From: an uncultured Dysosmobacter sp.
Lineage (GTDB): Bacteria; Bacillota; Clostridia; Oscillospirales; Oscillospiraceae
Assembly (NCBI GenBank): GCA_934597465.1
Contig: CAKTSC010000102.1
Location: 1-5,974, forward strand
Direction of reading: 5' to 3'
DNA: 5,974 nt
Shown here: piece after piece, positions 1 through 5,389 of the stretch
Layout of the letters: each line of letters begins with the position of its first letter
How positions within the stretch are numbered: the first letter of the stretch is position 1
Program-made: the position numbers and the translations under genes
Notes under the pieces: generated by a model
Databases searched by the model: none
The model's input: the letters and a program-made list of their open reading frames with translations, nothing else
What the model was told of the DNA's origin: nothing

Positions 1-741
1 CTCGGAGTAGTCCGCCGGGAAGATGAAGTCCACCCGGCCGTCCTCCAGCAGCTTCTCCACACCGGGGCGGTTAGCGGACTGGTAGACGGCGATGGCCTGG
101 CCGCCGTAGGAGCGCATCATCTTCATGCAGGGCACGTCGGAGAGGCCGTCGCCCACGTAGATCATGTTGTGGAAGGGCACCCGCTTGGAGTCGTCGGGCA
201 TGGAGTCGTTGAGGGTCTTGTCGTCGGAGATGTCCAGGACGCCCTTGTTGATGCGGTAGACGAACTGGGTCTTGTTGGTGAAGTTGACCGCCAGCTTGGG
301 CCAGACCGGGCGGCCCTCCGGATTATAGTAGAACTCGCTGGCGTAGATCTCCTTAAACTCCCCGGCGATGGAGCAGCCCTCGATGATCTCCCGCAGGCCG
401 GAGGAGATGACGTAGTGCTCCACCCGGACGCCCAGGCTCTCGCCGAAGGCGTTGATGCGGGAGAACCAGTCCCACACGCCGGGGAAGAGGACGATGCCCC
501 GGCCCTTCTCCACCAGATCCTGCCGGGTGAAGGGGAGACTGCGCTGCTCGGACTCCCGGATCATGGTATACATGTAGGCGAGGATCCCGTCCATCCGGCT
601 CCGGCGGCCGAAGTCATTGGCAATGGGCCAGAACTCCGAGGGGGTCAGGCCCAGGGAGGGGATGAAGGCGTAGTCCTGCATATCCGTGGTGCAGAGGGTC
701 TTGTCGAAATCGTAGAGGAAGGCGATGATGGGGGTCTCCAT
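1..741 (-). CDS. HAD-superfamily hydrolase (phosphatase-like), 3' end outside the window
   Basis: Probable cytoplasmic phosphohydrolase of the haloacid dehalogenase superfamily; substrate unknown. The visible 247 residues carry the full catalytic set. Motif I is DFDKT at residues 11-15 (nucleophile Asp11, acid/base Asp13). Motif II is probably Ser113/Ser114 in VISSG. A motif III lysine is likely Lys157 or Lys166. Motif IV is GDGLSD at 197-202 (Asp198 and Asp202, Mg2+ binding). The roughly 100 residues between motifs I and II suggest a helical cap of the phosphoserine-phosphatase-like type. The ATG at 741 is supported by CGGAGG seven bases upstream and by motif I lying 10 residues from the start. 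No stop occurs before the window edge, so the C-terminus is missing. It follows the divIVA terminator, so it is probably transcribed separately. There is no signal peptide or membrane segment. The family is confident; the substrate cannot be told. Confidence 0.9.
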   Translation of the reverse strand, partial: METPIIAFLYDFDKTLCTTDMQDYAFIPSLGLTPSEFWPIANDFGRRSRMDGILAYMYTMIRESEQRSLPFTRQDLVEKGRGIVLFPGVWDWFSRINAFGESLGVRVEHYVISSGLREIIEGCSIAGEFKEIYASEFYYNPEGRPVWPKLAVNFTNKTQFVYRINKGVLDISDDKTLNDSMPDDSKRVPFHNMIYVGDGLSDVPCMKMMRSYGGQAIAVYQSANRPGVEKLLEDGRVDFIFPADYSE

Positions 742-787
742 GGTGATACCTCCGGGTTTTTGGGCCCCGGGATGGGGGCCGGGATGG

Positions 788-804
788 CCCGCCCGTCGGG
801 CGGG
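788..804. repeat. 7-bp perfect inverted repeat, GC-only stem
   Basis: CCCGCCC (788-794) and GGGCGGG (798-804) are exact reverse complements around the 3-base loop GTC. No T-run follows on either strand, so it is not a standard intrinsic terminator. It lies in the presumed leader or promoter region of the HAD gene and could be a leader hairpin or an operator. The sequence shows the symmetry only; a function is not established. Confidence 0.5.
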
Positions 805-839
805 GCGGGGGACGGGGGACGGGGGTACGGGCGGTGGGG
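802..839 (+). other. Candidate G-quadruplex with GGGGGAC tandem repeat
   Basis: Plus-strand G-tracts occur at 802-805, 807-811, 814-818, 821-825, 829-831 and 836-839, separated by loops of one to four bases. This satisfies the usual pattern of four runs of at least three G with short loops, in several registers. Within it GGGGGAC is repeated twice (807-820), followed by the near-copy GGGGGTAC (821-828). The G-rich strand is the template strand for the flanking minus-strand genes, so the RNA made from it would be C-rich. Confidence 0.55.
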
Positions 840-842
840 ATG

Positions 843-872
843 AAAAAAAGGCGGCCGGGGCCGCCTTTTTTC
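843..872 (-). terminator. Rho-independent terminator of the divIVA operon
   Basis: On the minus strand GGCGGCC (865-859) pairs with GGCCGCC (856-850) around a two-base loop, or six pairs close a four-base loop. The hairpin is followed directly by seven T (849-843). A-rich sequence on the other side (871-866) can extend the stem by A-U pairs, so the structure could also stop plus-strand transcription. It starts about 14 bases after the divIVA stop codon and separates the mutL-to-divIVA run from the HAD gene. Confidence 0.92.
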
Positions 873-885
873 TCTTTTTTCCGCT

Positions 886-1596
886 TTAGTTGCCGTAGTT
901 GCGGCCGAATTTCAGGTCACCCAGCGGGGGGATGCGGCGGGTGGGCTCGCCGTCGGCGCCGTCGGGGGCGAAGGGGTTGCCCTCGGGGTAATCGTCGTCA
1001 GCGGGGGCGGGCTCGGGCTCCGGTTCGGGCTGGGGCTCAGGCTCCGGCTGGGGAGCGGGGGCGGGCTCTTCCTGCGCCAGGTGCTCGCGGATCTCCTCCG
1101 CGGCGGCGCCGGTCTGATCCTCGGCCTTGGGGGGCTCCGGCGTCACGGCCATCCCGTCCAGGCGGGAGAGGAACTCCAGCTCCTTCTCACAGGCGCTGCG
1201 GGCGGTGGCGATGAAATCCGCCAGATCCCGCTTGCCCTGGGCCAGGCGCTCCTCCGCCTCCCGGCGCTGGCGATCCAGCTCGCCCATCTGGGCCTGGGCG
1301 GCGGCCCGGGCCTCGGCAAGCATGGTGTCCCGCTTGGCCTCGGCCTCCTTCACGATGGAGTCCGCCATCTTCTGGGCGGTGAGGAGGGTGGCGCGCATGG
1401 AATCCTCCGTGGCGCGGTAATCCTCCACCTTGTCCACCAAGACCTTCATCTTGGACTTCAGGGCGGCGTTCTCCTTATAGAGGGCGGAGTAATCGTCCGA
1501 CAGCTCGTCCAGGAACTCGTCCACGGAGGCCATATTGTAGCCGCCCATGACGGCCTTGGGGAATGCCCGGCTTGCAACGTCCTGCGGTGTCAGCAT
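886..1596 (-). CDS. divIVA: DivIVA-family cell division/polarity scaffold
   Basis: DivIVA proteins form coiled-coil oligomers that sense negatively curved membrane at division sites and poles and recruit partner proteins. The 236-residue product opens with the family's N-terminal domain: MLTP, then AFPKAVMGGY at 11-20 and SVDEFLDEL at 24-32. Residues about 34-145 are a long charged coiled coil. Then comes a disordered, Pro/Glu-rich segment (about 152-205) and a distinctive C-terminal end, TRRIPPLGDLKFGRNYGN (219-236). In B. subtilis the membrane-inserting loop has Phe17-Arg18; here the aligned residues are Val16-Met17 followed by an extra glycine. The ATG at 1596 has GGGAGGGAG six bases upstream and lies 15 bp after sepF. 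It is longer than B. subtilis DivIVA (about 164 aa) because of the tail. It is the last gene before a strong terminator. Family assignment is confident; partners are unknown. Confidence 0.95.
   Translation of the reverse strand: MLTPQDVASRAFPKAVMGGYNMASVDEFLDELSDDYSALYKENAALKSKMKVLVDKVEDYRATEDSMRATLLTAQKMADSIVKEAEAKRDTMLAEARAAAQAQMGELDRQRREAEERLAQGKRDLADFIATARSACEKELEFLSRLDGMAVTPEPPKAEDQTGAAAEEIREHLAQEEPAPAPQPEPEPQPEPEPEPAPADDDYPEGNPFAPDGADGEPTRRIPPLGDLKFGRNYGN
1000..1065 (-). repeat. Pro-Glu/Pro-Ala dipeptide repeat in the DivIVA tail
   Basis: The codons for DivIVA residues 178-199 encode alternating PAP, QPEPEP and PEPAP units, which makes an imperfect short tandem repeat in the DNA (GAGCC/GAACC-type units). 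It links the coiled coil to the acidic C-terminal region. Such tracts are usually extended and flexible linkers, and their repeat number often varies between strains. That variability is an expectation here, not something one sequence can show. Confidence 0.7.
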
Positions 1597-1611
1597 TGTG
1601 GTCTCCCTCCC

Positions 1612-2055
1612 TTAGAAATACATGCCGCTGCTTTCCAGCTCGTCGATGAGATCCCCCTCGATATCCACATGGTAGGGGGTGATGATGTAGGTGTTGGCGG
1701 CGATCTTCTTGATCTTGCCCTCCCCGGCGTAGGCCACGCCGGACAGGAAGTCGATGAGGCGGCGGGCGATGTCCTTATTGGTGGACTCCAGGTTGATGAC
1801 CACGGTGCGCTTGTCCTTCAGGTGGTCGGCGATCTCGGCGGCGTTCTCGAAGCGCTCGGGCTTCACCAGCACCACCTTCAGCTGGGTGGTGGCGTGGATG
1901 TTCACCACCTTGTTGTGGCGATCCTCGCTGCCGCCCTTGACCCGCTCAAAGCTGGGCTCCCGGCGGGGCGGGGCTTCCTCCAGCTCGTCCTCCTCGTAGT
2001 CCTCCTCCTCATCGTACGGATGCGTCCACTTTTTCAGCTCGTCAAAAATGCTCAT
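1612..2055 (-). CDS. sepF: SepF, FtsZ membrane anchor
   Basis: SepF polymerises and tethers FtsZ to the membrane during septum formation in Gram-positive bacteria. The 147-residue product has the expected layout. MSIFDELKKW (1-10) is the short amphipathic helix that binds membrane. Residues 15-27 are a very acidic linker. From about 48 to 143 comes the SepF core, with VVLVKPERF at 61-69, the VVINLE strand at 85-90, FLSGVAYA at 103-110 and a final DIEGDLIDEL. An upstream in-frame ATG at 2172 would add 39 residues overlapping the yggS end. I reject it because the family begins with the amphipathic helix and GGGAGG lies nine bases before 2055. The gene is 28 bp after yggS and 15 bp before divIVA, without the ylmG and ylmH genes that commonly intervene in other Firmicutes. 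Assignment is firm. Confidence 0.96.
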   Translation of the reverse strand: MSIFDELKKWTHPYDEEEDYEEDELEEAPPRREPSFERVKGGSEDRHNKVVNIHATTQLKVVLVKPERFENAAEIADHLKDKRTVVINLESTNKDIARRLIDFLSGVAYAGEGKIKKIAANTYIITPYHVDIEGDLIDELESSGMYF

Positions 2056-2064
2056 ATGGAAAAG

Positions 2065-2070
2065 CCTCCC
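2065..2070 (-). promoter_or_regulatory. Ribosome binding site fixing the sepF start
   Basis: GGGAGG on the minus strand, nine bases before the ATG at 2055. It supports this start over the upstream in-frame ATG at 2172, which lies inside yggS. Confidence 0.75.
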
Positions 2071-2083
2071 ATCGGGCCGCCCC

Positions 2084-2791
2084 TTATCCGGGCGCCGCCC
2101 CGTAATTTCTCCTTCCGAAGATGGCCGTGCCCACGCGAACCACAGTGGCTCCGGCACGGATGGCCTCCTCAAAGTCGGCGCTCATGCCCATGGACAGGTA
2201 TTCTAATTCATTATGGAACAATTTCGCGTTGATGTCAACATAAAGTGCCCGGACTTTTTCAAAATAGGGGCGGCTTTCCCGGGGATCGGTGCAGACCGGC
2301 GGGATGGTCATGAGGCCCCGGACGCGGACGTTGGGCATCCCCAGGGCGGCTTCCGCCGCGGGGACGACCTCCGCCATGGGGAGGCCGCCCTTGCTCTCCT
2401 CCCCGGCGGCGCTGACCTCCAGCAGGATGTCCTGAGTGACGCCCCGCTTCTCCGCCAGGCGCTGCACCTCCTGAAGGAGGGGGAGGGAGTCGATGGACTC
2501 GATGAGATCCGCCCGGCCCACGAGGTACTTCACCTTGTTGCGCTGGAGGCGGCCGATGAAGTGGAGGGCGGCCCCGGCGTAGGCCCCCTGGGCGTCCTTT
2601 TCCAGCAGCTCCTGCACCCGGTTTTCCCCCAGGGCGGTGAGGCCGCCCGCGATGGCCGCCCGGCAGGCGGCGGCATCGTTCATCTTGCTGGCACCCACCA
2701 GGAGGATCTCCCGGGGATCCCGGCCCGCGCTCTCCGCCGCGGCGGCGATGCGGGCGCGGACGGCGGCGATGTTTTCCACGATCTCGGACAT
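2084..2791 (-). CDS. yggS: YggS/YlmE family pyridoxal-phosphate homeostasis protein
   Basis: Single-domain, cytosolic PLP-binding protein (PLPBP/COG0325 family). It has no known enzymatic reaction and helps control free PLP levels and amino-acid metabolism. The 235 residues match the family's usual length and motifs: LLVGASKMN with the PLP-binding Lys36, GENRVQEL (55-62), HFIGRLQRNKVKYL (77-90), VSAAGEESKGGL (126-137), GLMTIPP (159-165), LSMGMSADFEEAI (199-211) and VRVGTAIFG (218-226), the last two being phosphate-binding regions. The ATG at 2791 has AAAGGAG about eight bases upstream. It lies 18 bp after the HlyD-like gene and 28 bp before sepF, as ylmE precedes ylmF/sepF in many Firmicutes. 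The usual family pattern SKT/SKxxP after the lysine is SKMND here. Confidence is high. Confidence 0.96.
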   Translation of the reverse strand: MSEIVENIAAVRARIAAAAESAGRDPREILLVGASKMNDAAACRAAIAGGLTALGENRVQELLEKDAQGAYAGAALHFIGRLQRNKVKYLVGRADLIESIDSLPLLQEVQRLAEKRGVTQDILLEVSAAGEESKGGLPMAEVVPAAEAALGMPNVRVRGLMTIPPVCTDPRESRPYFEKVRALYVDINAKLFHNELEYLSMGMSADFEEAIRAGATVVRVGTAIFGRRNYGAAPG

Positions 2792-2809
2792 GGGGAACGC
2801 TCCTTTCTC

Positions 2810-4105
2810 TCAGCGGACGACGGCGCCGTTGGCAAGCTCCGCGGCGGTGAGGATGATCTCCTCCCCGGAGCGGAGGCGCTGGCTCTCCTTCTTGGCGGCG
2901 GACTTCACCAGGGAAAAGCCGTCCCCGGTGTAGACCACGGTGACGGGCTTGAAGTATGCCTTGCGGCCTACGGCGCAGTAGACGCCGGTGGTGCGGGTGG
3001 TGGTCTCCTCCCCGGTCTCCTCATCGGCCGTTGTAACGGTATCCACCCGGAGGGCGGTCTGGGGCACGCGGATGCCCTCATAGGAGGAGAGGACGATCTC
3101 CGCGCTCTGGTGGCGGAGGAGGGTCAGCTCCGAGAGGTACTCCCGGCCGGAGAGCACCACGAGGCATCGGCCGTTCTCCGTCTCTCCCAGCGACCAGACC
3201 TCCGCCGGGAGATCCCCGGCGGTACCCTTGGAGAAGCGGAGGGTGACGCTCTGCCCCTCCTTCAGGGAGGCGGCATCCTCGGCGGGGAGGGAGGCGGCGT
3301 AGTACCAGCGGTCGGAGGTGATGAGCTTGCCCACGTCGGAGGTGGAGGCGGGATCCGCCGCCAGGGAGGAGAGGTCAGAGAGGGTCAGGGTCTTCAGGCG
3401 CTCGGGGGTGAGGACGGTCTCATAGCCGTCCGTCACGGCGGAGTAGATGCCGCTGACCGGGGCCGTCAGGCTGCGGACGGAGCCTGACGCCTGGGCCTGA
3501 AGGGTCTTGCGCTGGGCCTGGAGCCCGGCAAGCTCCGCGGCGGCGTCCGCCCCGTCGCCCCGGCTGTAATCCCGCTTGAGGATCAGGGAGCGGAGCTGGG
3601 CGGTCTCGCTCTCGGTCTGGGCCAGGGCCCCGCTCTCCACGGAGCGGCGCAGGGAGAGAAGGGAGTCCTTGATCTGGCTGTCCAGCCGGAGGGAGGCCAC
3701 GCCGCTGACGCTCTCCTCCGCGGCGTAGCGGAGCTGCTCGATGCGCTCGTCCAGGCTCTCCAGCTCCGATTGGCGATCCAGGGAGTCCCGGTCGGCGTAG
3801 ACCTTGGCCACGGTGCCGCCCTGGGAGACCCGCTCCCCCTCCTGCCGGGTGAGCTGCAGGAGGCCGGAGCTCTCGTCCGGCAGGAGCTGCTCCTCCCGGA
3901 TGAGCCAGCCGTTGGCGCTGACGCTCTCCTCCACCCGGGTGTAGAGGGCGGCGGCGGTGGTGAAGGGATCCTGGAAGTAGTCCCAGACCTTCAGGCCGAA
4001 GTAGACAAGCGCCAGGAGGCACAGCAGGCCCATGGCGGCGCGGGTGAGGGTCTTGCCCTTTCTGGGGGGAGCGGCGGGCTCCTTGGGGGTGGGGGTTTCC
4101 GGCAT
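2810..4105 (-). CDS. HlyD-like membrane-anchored adaptor protein, orphan
   Basis: A 431-residue protein with the layout of HlyD/membrane-fusion proteins. It has a short Pro/Lys-rich cytoplasmic N-terminus (1-23) and one membrane helix (about 24-40, AMGLLCLLALVYFGLKV). A first lipoyl-like half (about 58-104) contains SANGWLIREE and EGERVSQGG. Residues about 106-207 are largely charged helix or coiled coil, and the second lipoyl half is LTAPVSGIYSAVTDGYE (213-229). Beta-rich domains run to the end, with a Thr/Glu-rich loop at 356-374. The bulk should lie outside the membrane. Such adaptors normally join ABC or RND transporters, but no transporter gene is adjacent. Instead it sits between hfq and yggS-sepF-divIVA, which suggests an envelope or division role (inference). 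The ATG at 4105 has AAAGGAG five bases upstream. The fold is fairly sure; the function is unknown. Confidence 0.8.
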   Translation of the reverse strand: MPETPTPKEPAAPPRKGKTLTRAAMGLLCLLALVYFGLKVWDYFQDPFTTAAALYTRVEESVSANGWLIREEQLLPDESSGLLQLTRQEGERVSQGGTVAKVYADRDSLDRQSELESLDERIEQLRYAAEESVSGVASLRLDSQIKDSLLSLRRSVESGALAQTESETAQLRSLILKRDYSRGDGADAAAELAGLQAQRKTLQAQASGSVRSLTAPVSGIYSAVTDGYETVLTPERLKTLTLSDLSSLAADPASTSDVGKLITSDRWYYAASLPAEDAASLKEGQSVTLRFSKGTAGDLPAEVWSLGETENGRCLVVLSGREYLSELTLLRHQSAEIVLSSYEGIRVPQTALRVDTVTTADEETGEETTTRTTGVYCAVGRKAYFKPVTVVYTGDGFSLVKSAAKKESQRLRSGEEIILTAAELANGAVVR

Positions 4106-4140
4106 GGGGGCTCCTTTCTGCCCCCGGGCGGGGGCGGGGG
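4106..4140. other. hfq-adaptor spacer with GC-only hairpin
   Basis: The 35-bp spacer contains CCCCC (4121-4125), which can pair with either of two GGGGG runs (4130-4134 or 4136-4140). A small, very stable stem could therefore form just after the hfq stop codon and before the next ribosome binding site (AAAGGAG, 4111-4117). There is no T-run, so a terminator is unlikely. It might protect the hfq 3' end or limit translation coupling; neither is shown. Confidence 0.4.
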
Positions 4141-4365
4141 TCAGTCGGCTTCGGTGAGATCCACGGGGCGGGCGGGGGCGATGGTGGAGATGGCGTGCTT
4201 GTAGATGACCTGCTGGCGGCCGTCGCTGTCCAGCACCACCACGAAGGGGTCGAAGCCCGTGATGGCGCCGCGCAGCTGGAAGCCGTTCATCAGGAAGAGG
4301 GTGACGGGGGCCCGGTCGCGGCGGGCGCGGGTGAGGAAGAGATCCTGCAGGTTGGTTTTCGGCAT
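4141..4365 (-). CDS. hfq: RNA chaperone Hfq
   Basis: Hfq forms a hexameric ring of Sm folds that binds small RNAs and mRNAs and aids their pairing. The 74-residue product has NLQDLFL near the start (Gln equivalent to the proximal-face Gln8 of E. coli), Sm1 strands around [13 protein letters not shown], and the signature Sm2 motif YKHAIST (56-62 region). The rim carries RRDR, resembling the RRER arginine patch of E. coli rather than the RKEN I recall for B. subtilis. The C-terminal tail is short and ends DLTEAD. The start at 4365 is chosen because AAGGAG lies nine bases upstream and the family begins just before xLQD. An in-frame ATG at 4422 would add 19 unrelated residues translated from the hairpin spacer. 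It follows miaA, the classical miaA-hfq order seen across bacteria. Confidence 0.96.
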   Translation of the reverse strand: MPKTNLQDLFLTRARRDRAPVTLFLMNGFQLRGAITGFDPFVVVLDSDGRQQVIYKHAISTIAPARPVDLTEAD

Positions 4366-4374
4366 CGGTATCGG

Positions 4375-4380
4375 CTCCTT
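4375..4380 (-). promoter_or_regulatory. Ribosome binding site fixing the hfq start
   Basis: AAGGAG on the minus strand, nine bases before the ATG at 4365. It lies immediately downstream of the 4392-4418 hairpin, so folding or protein binding there could affect access to it. Confidence 0.8.
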
Positions 4381-4391
4381 TTTCTCTTGTA

Positions 4392-4418
4392 GAGCCGGCG
4401 GCGGTCTCCTGCCGGCTC
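4392..4418 (-). repeat. 8-bp perfect hairpin in the hfq leader
   Basis: GAGCCGGC and GCCGGCTC (4392-4399 and 4411-4418) are exact reverse complements with an 11-base loop. On the minus-strand RNA the loop begins AGGAG, a Shine-Dalgarno-like sequence with no start codon in useful range. No T-run follows (TACAAGAG on the minus strand), so it is not an ordinary terminator. It ends 11 bases before the hfq ribosome binding site. Confidence 0.65.
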
Positions 4419-4422
4419 CCAA

Positions 4423-4437
4423 GGCTTATCCTAAGCC
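4423..4437 (-). repeat. 6-bp hairpin spanning the miaA stop codon
   Basis: GGCTTA (4423-4428) and TAAGCC (4432-4437) form a perfect stem with a three-base loop. On the minus strand the TAA stop of miaA is in the downstream arm. Four bases separate it from the larger hairpin at 4392-4418, so the two are tandem. Only TTGG follows, so termination here would be weak at best. Confidence 0.5.
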
Positions 4438-5370
4438 ATGGGCCGAGAGGATTTCCGTCGAAACCTGGATGGCACGATCAAAATTTCTGGTATCCGTCCA
4501 CTCGATCCAGTGGACATCCGGCACATGCCGCAGCCAGGTGAGCTGGCGCTTGGCGTACTGCCGGGAGCGGAGCTTTACCAGCGCGATGGCCTCGGCCTCC
4601 GTGCACGTTCCGTCCAGCACCCCCAGAAACTCCTTGTAGCCGATGGCCTGGAGGGCGGTGGCGTCCCGGGGGACAGAGGCCAGGAGGGCGCGGACTTCCT
4701 CCAAAAGGCCCTGGGCCACCATCTCGTCCACCCGCCGGTCGATGAGGGCACGCTGGCGCTCCCGGTCGGCCCAGCGGAGGGCAAAGGTGACGGCGTCGTA
4801 GCGGGGGGGACGGGCGGCCTCCTGGGCGTTGAGCTCCGAGAGGGGGATGCCGGTCTCCCGGTAGACCTCCAGGGCCCGGAGGATGCGCTTTTCATCCGAG
4901 GGGTGGAGCTTCGCGGCGCTGGCGGGATCCACCCGCCGGAGCTCCGAGAGGAGGGGGGCCATGCCGCGCTCTTCCCGCTCCCGCTCCAGGGCTTCCCGGA
5001 CGGCGCTCCCGACCTGGCCGGGGGCGAAGGTGCGGCCCCGGACGACGGCCTCCATCCAGAGGCCGGTGCCGCCCACGAGGATCGGGAGCTTGCCCCGGGA
5101 GAGGATATCATCCACAATGGGGATAGCGGCCCGGGCGTAGCGCCCGGCGCTCCAGGATTCCCGGGGGTCGGCGATGCCGATCATGTGGTGGGGGACGCCC
5201 TCCATCTCCTCCGGAGTGGGGGCGGCGGTGCCGATGACCATGCCCCGGTAGATCTGCATGGAGTCGGCGCTGACCACCTCGCCGTGGAATTTCCGCGCCA
5301 GCAGGACGCCCATGCGGGTCTTGCCGCTGGCGGTGGGCCCCGCCACGCAGACGATGCTTCCCTGGGACAT
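4426..5370 (-). CDS. miaA: tRNA dimethylallyltransferase MiaA
   Basis: Transfers the dimethylallyl group from DMAPP to N6 of A37 in tRNAs that read codons starting with U, improving reading-frame fidelity. The product has 314 residues, the usual length. Visible motifs are the P-loop GPTASGKT (11-18), SADSMQIYRGM (34-44) with the presumed catalytic Asp36, GVPHHMIG (58-65), GGTGLWMEAVVRG (100-112), the ALQAIGYKEF segment (239-248) and RSRQYAKRQLTWLRH (268-282), which contacts tRNA. Small departures from the common pattern are IGTAAP for IGTAKP and Trp105 where Tyr is usual in GGTGLY. The ATG at 5370 has GGGAGG six bases upstream and places the P-loop at the normal distance. The same frame stays open upstream into mutL, but that part reads as low-complexity shadow. 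It lies 19 bp after mutL and 60 bp before hfq. Confidence 0.97.
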   Translation of the reverse strand: MSQGSIVCVAGPTASGKTRMGVLLARKFHGEVVSADSMQIYRGMVIGTAAPTPEEMEGVPHHMIGIADPRESWSAGRYARAAIPIVDDILSRGKLPILVGGTGLWMEAVVRGRTFAPGQVGSAVREALEREREERGMAPLLSELRRVDPASAAKLHPSDEKRILRALEVYRETGIPLSELNAQEAARPPRYDAVTFALRWADRERQRALIDRRVDEMVAQGLLEEVRALLASVPRDATALQAIGYKEFLGVLDGTCTEAEAIALVKLRSRQYAKRQLTWLRHVPDVHWIEWTDTRNFDRAIQVSTEILSAHGLG

Positions 5371-5389
5371 GGCTTCCTCCCTTCCGGGC

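Larger units (their letters stand above)
742..842. other. Structured G-rich intergenic region upstream of the HAD gene
   Basis: This noncoding stretch between the divIVA terminator and the HAD start codon must hold the HAD gene's promoter if it has its own. I cannot pick out a convincing -35/-10 pair in the very G/C-rich sequence. It contains a run of six G-tracts on the plus strand (802-839), a 7-bp perfect hairpin (788-804), a 6-bp hairpin (763-780) and a 9-base direct repeat CCGGGATGG (767-775 and 779-787). The HAD ribosome binding site (CGGAGG, about 749-754) lies at its left end. Confidence 0.6.

Noticed and set aside
169..843. Long plus-strand open frame opposite the HAD gene
   Set aside because: It is antisense to a gene with complete HAD motifs and runs into the G-rich spacer and terminator. 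Its Gly/Val/Asp/Leu-rich translation is the typical mirror of GC-rich coding sequence and has no recognisable domain.
2052..2072. Six-codon leader frame (MGGFSI) whose TGA overlaps the sepF ATG
   Set aside because: The ATGA overlap resembles translational coupling, but there is no clear ribosome site of its own, and GGGAGG serves sepF directly. Chance is likely.
886..2116. Shared FGR(R)NYG ending of DivIVA and YggS
   Set aside because: YggS proteins commonly end just after a conserved FG and a short RxY-type tail; the codons differ from those in divIVA and the resemblance is probably coincidence.
1081..2232. Plus-strand open frame of 383 codons across divIVA and sepF
   Set aside because: It spans two well-supported minus-strand genes and their spacer, and its His/Gly/Leu-rich translation matches no family. 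High GC makes such antisense frames common.
2213..3487. Plus-strand open frame of 424 codons opposite yggS and the adaptor
   Set aside because: Same mirror effect; it crosses the yggS-adaptor boundary and has no ribosome site or domain pattern.
4121..4140. G-quadruplex in the hfq-adaptor spacer
   Set aside because: Only three usable G-runs occur close together, so it does not meet the four-tract pattern; a small hairpin is the simpler reading.
4141..4422. hfq start at the upstream ATG (93 residues)
   Set aside because: The added residues come from the hairpin spacer, do not fit the Hfq N-terminus, and the ribosome site lies before 4365.
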